DNA of 64,000 nt. Source: Eggerthella lenta DSM 2243 (lineage in GTDB: Bacteria; Actinomycetota; Coriobacteriia; Coriobacteriales; Eggerthellaceae). The stretch is taken from assembly GCF_000024265.1 (NCBI RefSeq), contig NC_013204.1, positions 186,001-250,000 on the forward strand, in the 5' to 3' direction. The notes under the pieces were generated by a model, which was not told the DNA's origin, made no database searches, and saw only the letters and a program-made list of their open reading frames with translations. The position numbers were made by a program, and so were the translations under genes. Of the stretch, positions 51,073-58,082 are shown in pieces. Numbering within the stretch: position 1 is the first letter of the stretch; each line of letters starts with the position of its first letter.

Positions 51073-51099
51073 CTTGGAGCCAACTCGAAGAGGTACTAT
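51069..51099 (+). promoter_or_regulatory. MerR-type promoter of the CMD gene
   Basis: TTGACT (51069-51074), a 19-nt spacer and TACTAT (51094-51099). The spacer carries the dyad CTTGGAG-CCAA-CTCGAAG (51073-51090). A 19-bp spacer with a centred dyad is the mark of MerR-family activation. It overlaps the stop of the macro-domain gene. Confidence 0.7.
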
Positions 51100-51135
51100 G
51101 ACCTCAATACAACAAGCAGGTGAGAAGGAGCAAGC

Positions 51136-51909
51136 ATGACTACGATCAACGAGCAAGCGCAGGCCTACCGCAAGCGTCTCTTCCCCGGGTTCGATTCGCC
51201 GCTCGCGAGCACCGATCCCGAGTTCGTCGAGCGCCTCGATCGCTTCGCCTTCGGCGAAGTGCCCGCCAGCGACGACCTGGACGACCGCACGCGCATGATG
51301 GCCATTTTGGCATCGCTCGTCGGCGCGCAGGCAATCGACCTGTTCAAGGCCATGGCGAAAGGCGCGTTCAACGTGGGCCTCACGCCGGTTGAGATCAAGG
51401 AGATCGTCTACCAGGCCACGCCGTACGTGGGGATGGGGCGCATGCTGCCGTTTCTGTACGCGGTGAACGAGCTGCTGGAGCATCGCCTCGTGTCGCTGCC
51501 GCTGGAGGGGCAGGCCACCACGACCGAGGACACGCGCCTCGAAGCCGGCGCGCAGAAGCAGGTGGACCTCTTCGGGCCGCACATGGCCGACTTCTACCAG
51601 TCGGGTCCCGAGGAAACGCGCCACATCAACCGCTGGCTGGCCGAGAACTGCTTCGGCGACTACTACACGCGCACGGGCCTCGACGACGCGCAGCGCGAGA
51701 TGATCACGCTGTGCTTCCTGGCCGCTCAGGGCGGGTGCGAGCCGCAGCTGGTCAGCCACGCGCAGGCGAACATGCGCGTGGGCAACGACCGCGCGTTCCT
51801 CATCAAGGTGGTGTCCCAGTGCGTGCCCTACATCGGCTACCCGCGCAGCCTCAACGCGCTGCGCTGCATCGACGAGGCCGTCGAGGCGCTCGAGGCCGAC
51901 GCCGAATAG
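51136..51909 (+). CDS. Carboxymuconolactone decarboxylase-family protein (two CMD domains)
   Basis: 257 residues; the ATG follows AAGGAGCAAGC. Two CMD-like repeats are visible: residues 45-125 (RTRMMAILASLVGAQAIDLFKAMAKGAFNVGLTPVEIKEIV) and 170-250 (QREMITLCFLAAQGGCEPQLVSHAQANMRVGNDRAFLIKVV). The AhpD-type CxxC peroxidase motif is absent, so a thiol-peroxidase role is unlikely. Relatives often sit in MerR-controlled aldehyde or electrophile stress operons, and the promoter here has exactly that form. No MerR gene lies in the window. Confidence 0.85.
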   Translation: MTTINEQAQAYRKRLFPGFDSPLASTDPEFVERLDRFAFGEVPASDDLDDRTRMMAILASLVGAQAIDLFKAMAKGAFNVGLTPVEIKEIVYQATPYVGMGRMLPFLYAVNELLEHRLVSLPLEGQATTTEDTRLEAGAQKQVDLFGPHMADFYQSGPEETRHINRWLAENCFGDYYTRTGLDDAQREMITLCFLAAQGGCEPQLVSHAQANMRVGNDRAFLIKVVSQCVPYIGYPRSLNALRCIDEAVEALEADAE

Positions 51910-51932
51910 CCGTGCGCTAGCCGGCCCGTCAT

Positions 51933-51962
51933 AGCGCCCGTATTCGCCCGAATACGGGCGCT
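51933..51962. terminator. Bidirectional terminator hairpin
   Basis: 14-bp arms AGCGCCCGTATTCG and complement with a very short loop, between the convergent CMD and LuxR genes. Confidence 0.75.
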
Positions 51963-51978
51963 CGCATGCTTCCGGGCG

Positions 51979-53433
51979 CTAAGCCTGACGCTCTACCAGG
52001 TCGATCAGCTCCTGGTGCGAGTGCACGTCGAGCTTCGCGTAGATGTGGCTGACGTGGGTTTTCACCGTGTTGTACGACACGGTCAGCTCGTCCTGGATGA
52101 AGCGGACGTTGCGTCCGCGCGCCAGGTACTCGAAAATCTCCTGCTCGCGATCGGTGAGCCCGGCGGCCGTGCCGATGGCCGCGCACCGGTCGGCGACGGG
52201 GGACAGCGGGCCGTCGCCCGCGCTTGACGACACGAGCGGCGTGAGCGGCTTGATGCCCTGGATGGTGTGCGAGAAGCTGAACGATTTCTGCACGAGCACC
52301 ACGTATGCCACGATGCCGAACACGATGCAGGCCGAGATGATGGACGTCGTGGTGGCGTCGGCCGCCATCTCGTTCGTGAACCGTCCGAAGTTGGCGCCCA
52401 GCAGCGTGCCCCATGACGCCATGGCATTGCCCCAGGCCAGCATCGGCAGCGCGCTCACCGTGTTCTTCGCCCCCAGCGCGATGAGCACGAAGTACATGAG
52501 AATCTCGAAGAACCCCGTGCCGCACGACAAGAGCGTGCTGATCAGCGTGCCGTTCACCGTGGCGATGGACAGCACGAGGAACCCGGCCACCGAGCACAGG
52601 ATGGACAGCTGGAAGAACGCGTCGGGCGAGAAATCCTTGCGGCTGAGCATCACGTATCCCAGCACCAGCACGAGCGGCGCCAACGCGCCGAGCGCCAGCA
52701 GCGGCACGCGGCCCACCTCGCCGAACGTGAGCGTGTAGCCGTAGATGAAGCGGAACAGCAGCAGCGTGACGAACAGCTGGTGGCCGAACGGCAAGAACGA
52801 CGACGGCGCCGTGACCGCGGCCTGCGCAGGCGAGCCTTCGGCGTACACCTGGTCGAGCAAAGGGCGCGCGTACGGCGCGACCAGCGTCACCGTCAACAAG
52901 GGGATGAAGCAGAACAGCACCAGGTTCGCTTCCCACGGCAGCAAGGCGAACACGCCGCGCAGGGCGTAGGCCAGCACGTACGCCGCCGTGACGCTGATGC
53001 CGAGGCGGCGCATGTCCAAACCGATGCACCCGATGCCCACGATGATGTTCGCCAGCCCGGTACCCACGGTAACCAGCGCCGCGCCGCACACCAGCACGGC
53101 GGGCAGCGAGGCGAAGATGCCCGCCGTCATCACTAGCGATCCGGCGATCATCGTGGACACGGCTGCCGCGAAGAACCTTCTGCTGGTGAACAGGCCGGGA
53201 TGCCAGTACGACGCGAAGGCGAGCGCGGTGAGCGTGATGCCGCCCACGACGGCGCTGGCTTCGCGCGTCCAGAAGTACACGGGATCGAACAGGGGGAAGG
53301 CGCTGTAGTTGAGCAGCCAGTAGCCGACGAACGAGCCGGCGAGCGCAAGGGTGCACGCGAGGAAGCGCAGGGGATGCGCCGGAGCGGTCGTGCTCGCGCT
53401 CGCGGACGCGATATGTGGGAACGCGGCAACCAT
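51979..53433 (-). CDS. Membrane-bound LuxR-type regulator (12-span type)
   Basis: 484 residues with about twelve hydrophobic segments and a C-terminal LuxR HTH (LTDREQEIFEYLARGRNVRFIQDELTVSYNTVKTHVSHIYAKLDVHSHQELIDLVERQ). GGGGAGGGGTGCAAGC precedes the ATG. It has the same plan as the protein at 47323 but is clearly diverged. It is divergent from the FAD reductase at 53657 and is probably that gene's regulator. Confidence 0.9.
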   Translation of the reverse strand: MVAAFPHIASASASTTAPAHPLRFLACTLALAGSFVGYWLLNYSAFPLFDPVYFWTREASAVVGGITLTALAFASYWHPGLFTSRRFFAAAVSTMIAGSLVMTAGIFASLPAVLVCGAALVTVGTGLANIIVGIGCIGLDMRRLGISVTAAYVLAYALRGVFALLPWEANLVLFCFIPLLTVTLVAPYARPLLDQVYAEGSPAQAAVTAPSSFLPFGHQLFVTLLLFRFIYGYTLTFGEVGRVPLLALGALAPLVLVLGYVMLSRKDFSPDAFFQLSILCSVAGFLVLSIATVNGTLISTLLSCGTGFFEILMYFVLIALGAKNTVSALPMLAWGNAMASWGTLLGANFGRFTNEMAADATTTSIISACIVFGIVAYVVLVQKSFSFSHTIQGIKPLTPLVSSSAGDGPLSPVADRCAAIGTAAGLTDREQEIFEYLARGRNVRFIQDELTVSYNTVKTHVSHIYAKLDVHSHQELIDLVERQA

Positions 53434-53656
53434 GCTTGCACCCCTCCCCGGATCTGCATCGTGCGGTGTTTCCGGAGGCTATTCTATCAGGAGCGCACGG
53501 CGCATAAGGGGTCGGAAGGCAAAATCACCCGACCCGTATGAGGCGCTTCACTCGGCTCGCGTGACGCTTTTCCGCCGGACGACCCGTAGAGTTGAAAGCG
53601 TACCAACGAGGCGTTCCAACGCTTCGACGATATTCGCAACAAGGAAGGGGAGAGTC

Positions 53657-55339
53657 ATGACGAAAGCAACCAAGGGATTGAGCCGTCGCGCGTTTCTGGG
53701 TTTGGGAGCCACGGCCGCCGCGCTGGCCGGGGCCGGGCTGGCGGGATGCGCGCCGAGCGCCGCGCCGACGAAGGACGAGGAGGCCGCCGCGGCCGTGAAC
53801 GACTGGCTGGGCGCAGAGCCGGAGATTCCCGAGGACAAGATCGTCGAAACCATCGACACCGAGATCCTCGTGTGCGGCGCCGGCACGTCCGGCCTGTTCG
53901 CCGCTTGCTCGGCCGCTGAGGAGGGCGCGAAGGTCGTCTGCCTCGAGAAGGCCGCCATCGGCGGCGGCGTCCGCGACAACCTGGGCTCGCTCAACAGCCG
54001 CCTGCAGAAGGAGGCCGGCTGCGAGATCGACGAGAACGAGATATGCAACGACCTCATGCGCTACGCCGACGGCTACTGCAACCCGCGCCTGTACCACATC
54101 TGGGCGCAGAATTCGGGCGAGGCCATCGATTGGTATCAGGATCGCCTGGAGGAAGCCGGGTTCCAGCTGTTCTTCGAGGCGGCGAACGATGCCAAACCGT
54201 CCATCTACAAGCACTGGGCCACTGGTCATATTCCCAGCTGGCCGGCCGATGCCGAGTTCGCGGGCCTCAAGGATGTGACGAACGGCAAGATCGTCCTGGG
54301 CGATTACGCCAAGAAGGTGGGCGTGGACTTCCGTTTCACCACGCCGCTTGTGAAGCTCGTGCATGAGAACGGCAAGGTGACCGGTGCCATCGCCAAGGGC
54401 TCCGACGGCTACATCAAGATCAACGCCAGCAAGGGCACTGTGGTGTGCACGGGCGGTTACGCGCGCAACGAGGACATGTTGAAGGCACTGCAGCCGCAGA
54501 CGCTGAACAAGTACTCGCTGTCCATCGCCATCGACGGCACCACGGGCGACGGCATCAAGTCGTGCCTGTGGGCGGGTGCGCGCATGGACGAGGTGCACAC
54601 GGCCATGGTGTTCGACCGCGTTGCCGTGAAGCCCGACGAGTTCGGCGGCGCGCAGACCACGGGGTCGCTGTTCTGGATGGGCTCGAACCCGTGGCTCAAG
54701 GTGAACCTCAACGGCGAGCGCTTCGCCAACGAGTCCGGCCCGTACGACTACATCCTGAACGCGGCGCTCACGCAGCCGAACCACACCGTGGTGGACATCT
54801 GGGATTCGGATTACGAGACCTACCTCGAGCAGTTCGACATCCACGGCTGCGCGCGCGTGTACCCGTTCGAGAACGGCGCGCCCACGAACATGACGCTCGA
54901 GACGGTGAAGGGCATCAACGAGGGGCTGCTGGCCGACGGCTACATCGTGAAGGCCGACACCATCGAGGAGCTGGCCAAGGGCTTGGGGCTTCCGGTCGAG
55001 AACCTCAAGAAGACGGTCGATCGCCAGAACGAGAACTACGACAACCAGGTTGATCCTGACTTCGGCAAAGAGGCCTTCCGCCTGTCGCCCGTGCGCAAGG
55101 CGCCGTTCTACGGCGTGCGCACCTCGGGCTACATGCTGTGCACGCTCGACGGCATCACCATCAACGAGAACTTCCAGGCCGTGAACGAGGAGGGCGAGGC
55201 CATCGAGGGCCTGTACGTGACCGGCGTCGACTCGGGCTCGTACTATGCGCACACGTACCCGAACATGTCCACGGGCAACTGCTGCGGCCGTTCGGTGACG
55301 TTCGCCCGCATGATCGGCAAGGCGCTGGCCGCCAAGTAG
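53657..55339 (+). CDS. Exported FAD-dependent reductase (fumarate reductase flavoprotein-like)
   Basis: 560 residues from an ATG after GGAAGGGGAGAGTC. Tat motif LSRRAFLGLGATAAALAG and lipobox LAGCAP predict export and lipid anchoring. The FAD site is ILVCGAGTSGLFAACSAAEEGAKVVCLEK, followed by a GGVRDNLGS segment. The capping domain includes the substrate region (FRLSPVRKAPFYGVRTSGYMLCT) and the C-terminal FAD segment GLYVTGVDSGSYY. It is related to but clearly different from the protein at 45282. The physiological acceptor is unknown. Confidence 0.9.
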   Translation: MTKATKGLSRRAFLGLGATAAALAGAGLAGCAPSAAPTKDEEAAAAVNDWLGAEPEIPEDKIVETIDTEILVCGAGTSGLFAACSAAEEGAKVVCLEKAAIGGGVRDNLGSLNSRLQKEAGCEIDENEICNDLMRYADGYCNPRLYHIWAQNSGEAIDWYQDRLEEAGFQLFFEAANDAKPSIYKHWATGHIPSWPADAEFAGLKDVTNGKIVLGDYAKKVGVDFRFTTPLVKLVHENGKVTGAIAKGSDGYIKINASKGTVVCTGGYARNEDMLKALQPQTLNKYSLSIAIDGTTGDGIKSCLWAGARMDEVHTAMVFDRVAVKPDEFGGAQTTGSLFWMGSNPWLKVNLNGERFANESGPYDYILNAALTQPNHTVVDIWDSDYETYLEQFDIHGCARVYPFENGAPTNMTLETVKGINEGLLADGYIVKADTIEELAKGLGLPVENLKKTVDRQNENYDNQVDPDFGKEAFRLSPVRKAPFYGVRTSGYMLCTLDGITINENFQAVNEEGEAIEGLYVTGVDSGSYYAHTYPNMSTGNCCGRSVTFARMIGKALAAK

Positions 55340-55683
55340 CGCCAGGCGGCGCGATGCCGCCGCAATCGACTATCCCGGGGCCGTTCGCCGCACGGCGCGG
55401 CCCCTCATTCGCCCGGCCCCGCGCAACCCTTCCCTCTCTTGCGCGGGGCCGTTTTGCGCAATCGAGCTCGGATTCCGCTGTTTGGCGGCGGGGTGCGGTC
55501 GCCAAGGCGAAACGTGGCAAGTCCGCGTCGAAATGTGCATGTCGAGAGGGGTCGCGAAGCGTTCATCTTTGCCTCGATATCCGAACGACCAGGTCAAACG
55601 AACGCATCGTTGCTTTATTTTCATGTGAGGATAGCCATGGCGATGCGAACTTGCCATGTTTCGTCCAGCGGTAGGAGCAGGGC
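55340..55683. other. Convergent intergenic region
   Basis: 345 bp between the FAD reductase and pxpA genes. It contains one terminator (55414-55458). The remainder (55460-55683) has a lower-GC patch near pxpA but no ORF with a ribosome-binding site. Confidence 0.5.
55414..55458 (+). terminator. Terminator of the FAD reductase gene
   Basis: Perfect 13-bp stem CGGCCCCGCGCAA and complement with a 12-nt loop, followed by TTTTGCG. Confidence 0.8.
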
Positions 55684-56448
55684 TTATTCAGCTCCCACTG
55701 CTTTGATGGCGATGTCGTCTTGTTCCAGCTCCTGGCGGATGCGGCTGACGAAGGCCAGCGCGCTGGGGGAATCTCCGTGCACGCACAGCGTGTCGGGGTG
55801 GAGGTCCACCAGCTTGCCCGTGACGGACAGCACGGCGCCTTCGCGGATGGCGTTCTTGACGCGCTCGATGGCGTGTTCTTCGTCGCGTATGAGCGCGGCA
55901 GGATCGTTGCGGCTGACCAGGCGGCCCTCGTCGGTGTAGTTGCGGTCGGCGAAGAACTCTTCGGCCGTGACCAGCCCCAGCTTGCGGCCTTCGTCCACAA
56001 GCGCGCTGTTGGCCAGGCCCACCAGCACTAGCTTGGGGTCCACGTCGCGGACGGCCTGCGCCAGCGCAGCTGCCAACTCGGAATCGATGGCGGCGTGGTT
56101 GTACAGCTGGCCGTGCGGCTTCACGTGCGCGAGCTGCACGCCCTGCGCCGAGCAGAACGCCTGCAGCGCGCCGATCTGGTACAGCATGTAGGAGTACGCC
56201 TCGTCGGGCGACAGGTGCATGTCGCGGCGCCCGAAGCCCTGCAGATCGGGATAGCCCGGATGCGCGCCGATGGCGATGCCGGCGTCCTTCGCCATGCCCA
56301 CCGTCTTGCGCATGACCACCGGATCGCCCGCATGCTGCCCGCACGCGATGTTCGCGCTGGACACAAGCGGGATGATCTGGTCGTCGAGCCCCAGCGTGTA
56401 GCGCCCGAAGCTCTCGCCCAGGTCGCTGTTCAAGTCGATGCGGTACAT
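55684..56448 (-). CDS. pxpA: 5-oxoprolinase subunit A (LamB/YcsF family)
   Basis: 254 residues, full length. Conserved motifs: DLNSDLGESFGRY, ANIACGQHAGDP, GAHPGYPDLQGFGRR and HVKPHGQLYNHAA. With PxpB and PxpC it hydrolyses 5-oxoproline to glutamate using ATP. Its partners lie 5 kb away on the same strand, separated by the DUF1445 gene and a large gap. GAAAGAAGG precedes the ATG. Confidence 0.92.
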   Translation of the reverse strand: MYRIDLNSDLGESFGRYTLGLDDQIIPLVSSANIACGQHAGDPVVMRKTVGMAKDAGIAIGAHPGYPDLQGFGRRDMHLSPDEAYSYMLYQIGALQAFCSAQGVQLAHVKPHGQLYNHAAIDSELAAALAQAVRDVDPKLVLVGLANSALVDEGRKLGLVTAEEFFADRNYTDEGRLVSRNDPAALIRDEEHAIERVKNAIREGAVLSVTGKLVDLHPDTLCVHGDSPSALAFVSRIRQELEQDDIAIKAVGAE

Positions 56449-56490
56449 AGGCAGCCTTCTTTCCTGCGTGGTTTCAACCTATTGTAAAGC

Positions 56491-56524
56491 AACGCCCCGC
56501 GCCAGGTGAAGAGCGCGGGGCGTT
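56491..56524 (-). terminator. Hairpin between the DUF1445 gene and pxpA
   Basis: Perfect 12-bp arms AACGCCCCGCGC and complement with a 10-nt loop. It lies directly next to parS-like site 9. Confidence 0.65.
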
Positions 56525-56529
56525 GGGTG

Positions 56530-56553
56530 CGAGTGTTTCACGTGAAACACTCG
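56530..56553. other. parS-like palindrome, site 9
   Basis: A 24-bp perfect palindrome (core 56534-56549, flanks CGAG/CTCG) with the GTTCG tail, in the gap between two minus-strand genes. Confidence 0.75.
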
Positions 56554-56571
56554 TTCGTGGGGTGAACGAGC

Positions 56572-57411
56572 CTATTCCTTCAGGTTGATGTTCTTGGTGT
56601 CGGTGATGAGCATGCAGCCGGGAGCGTGGGTGATGGCGAAGGGCGGCTTGCTGTTCATGACGATGGACTGGGGCGTGACACCGCAGGCCCAGAACACGGG
56701 AACTTCGCCGTCGCGGATTTCCACAGGGTCGCCGAACTCGGGATGCATGATGTCGCGCACGCCGATGGCATCCGGATCGCCGATGTGGATAGGGGCGCCG
56801 TGCACCTTCGGGATGGCACCGGAGATCTGCACCGCCTTCACCACCTGGTCGTAGGGGATGGGGCGCATCGACATCACCATGTTGCCGCTCATGGAGCCCG
56901 CCGGGGTGCACGGCACGCCCGTCAGGTACATGGGCACGTTGCAGCCCATGGTGTTGTGGCGGATCTCGATGCCGGCCTCGATGAGCTCGGACTCGAACGA
57001 GAACGAGCAGCCGATGACGAACGATACGAGGTCGTCGCGCCAGTAGTCCTCGACATTCTCCACTTCGGCCACCAGCTTGCCGTGCTCGTAGATGCGGTAG
57101 CGCGGGAAGTCGGTGGCGATGTCGCAGTCGGTTGCGCAGATGGCAGCCTCGCGTGCGCCCACCTCGGTCACTTCCAGCAGCGGGCACGGCTTGGGGTTGC
57201 GCTGCGCGAACAGCAGGAAGTCGTAGGCCTGCTCCTTCGGCAGCACGATGAGGTTCGCCTGCGCATACCCGGGACACAGCCCGCTCGTCGGCGCCGTGAA
57301 CTCCCCCGAGCGAATGAGATGCCGCGCCTCGACCGGAGAAGCGGAAAGCATCTGCGCCCAGACGTCGTCAGCCACGCCCTCGGGCTTGACGGGAACTTGA
57401 GCATCCATCAT
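56572..57411 (-). CDS. DUF1445 family protein (putative hydro-lyase, YcsI-like)
   Basis: 279 residues from the ATG at 57411 (AGGAAAGGGG upstream). Motifs of the UPF0317/YcsI family: ARHLIRSGEFTAPTSGLCPGYAQANLIVLP, FVIGCSFSFESELIEAGIEIRH, VPMYLTG, and near the end HAPGCMLITD. Relatives are routinely found beside LamB/YcsF and PxpBC genes, and some act as D-glutamate cyclase-type enzymes that make or open 5-oxoproline. The placement fits 5-oxoproline metabolism. The exact reaction is not proven. Confidence 0.88.
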   Translation of the reverse strand: MMDAQVPVKPEGVADDVWAQMLSASPVEARHLIRSGEFTAPTSGLCPGYAQANLIVLPKEQAYDFLLFAQRNPKPCPLLEVTEVGAREAAICATDCDIATDFPRYRIYEHGKLVAEVENVEDYWRDDLVSFVIGCSFSFESELIEAGIEIRHNTMGCNVPMYLTGVPCTPAGSMSGNMVMSMRPIPYDQVVKAVQISGAIPKVHGAPIHIGDPDAIGVRDIMHPEFGDPVEIRDGEVPVFWACGVTPQSIVMNSKPPFAITHAPGCMLITDTKNINLKE

Positions 57412-57516
57412 AAGAGAACCCCTTTCCTCGGTGTCGCCATAATTATGGCACGTTGATGATCGCTTTCGAGCAGCGTCTTTATGACCGCCATGTTGTTTCC
57501 GAGTCACGTGTTCCGT

Positions 57517-57644
57517 GCCTTGGCAGAGATCGCACGCTATGCACGATTTTGCGCGCGAATCGCAGAAGCCGACCAGCGATTTCTCCGAGATGACGGACTG
57601 GTTACCCGAAAAAATCGTGCATAGCGTGCGATCTCTGCCAAGGC
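57517..57644. repeat. Perfect 34-bp inverted repeat with 60-bp spacer
   Basis: Arms at 57517-57550 and 57611-57644 are exact reverse complements (34 of 34; key part GATCGCACGCTATGCACGAT). The 60-bp centre has no ORF. This looks like a miniature mobile element or a recently formed hairpin. Confidence 0.75.
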
Positions 57645-57734
57645 GGGGTGTGGCCGATGCTTTTCCGTTGCCGAACCGGGTGGCCGATCGCGGGTTCGAG
57701 GGGTTGAGGACGGCGGCGCCTTTTGCTGGCGCCA

Positions 57735-57785
57735 CACGGGATCCTTCGACTCTGCGCCTGGCGGCGCTCCGCTCAGGATGACAAC
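57735..57785. repeat. REP-like dispersed repeat, copy 5
   Basis: CACGGGATCCTTCGACTC continues to CCGCTCAGGATGACAAC, the reverse of copies 1 and 2 and similar to copy 4 in hypF. A truncated repeat (CTCAGGATAGCAAC) follows at about 57811. Confidence 0.7.
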
Positions 57786-57958
57786 CTGCGGGGCTCGGCC
57801 TCTGCTCAGGATAGCAACCAGGTAGCCCATCCCTTCCTCTCTCAGAACGGCGAACCTCGCGCCCCGCACAAAAGGGCTTTTCGAGCCTACGTCCGACGCC
57901 GCCCTCGCCGCCCGCAAGCCCCTCGCCGGTCCATGAAGGGCGACATCAGACGTGCGAA

Positions 57959-58071
57959 GGATCCGTTCGGGGCGTGCCCACCAAGCGAGTTCCGCACGAG
58001 CCAAACAGCCCAGTGGGCTGTTTGTGCGAGCCAGGACTGTCTGAGCGACTGGGCATGCCCCGAGCGGATCC
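57959..58071. repeat. 113-bp hairpin-forming element
   Basis: Outer arms 57959-57980 and 58050-58071 match at 20 of 22 positions (GGATCCGTTCGGGGCG type). The centre holds the perfect hairpin AACAGCCCA-G-TGGGCTGTT. It lies 12 bp beyond the accC stop and might also terminate that operon. Confidence 0.6.
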
Positions 58072-58082
58072 GCCAGAAACCC

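Larger units (their letters stand above)
57412..58082. other. Large gene-free region rich in inverted repeats
   Basis: 670 bp between the DUF1445 and accC genes. It contains a perfect 34-bp inverted repeat (57517-57644), a REP-like repeat (57735-57785), a partial repeat at about 57797-57823 and a 113-bp hairpin element (57959-58071). No supported ORF on either strand. Confidence 0.6.

Noticed and set aside
57412-58082. CRISPR array
   Set aside because: Repeats here are inverted, not regularly spaced direct repeats, and no cas genes are nearby.
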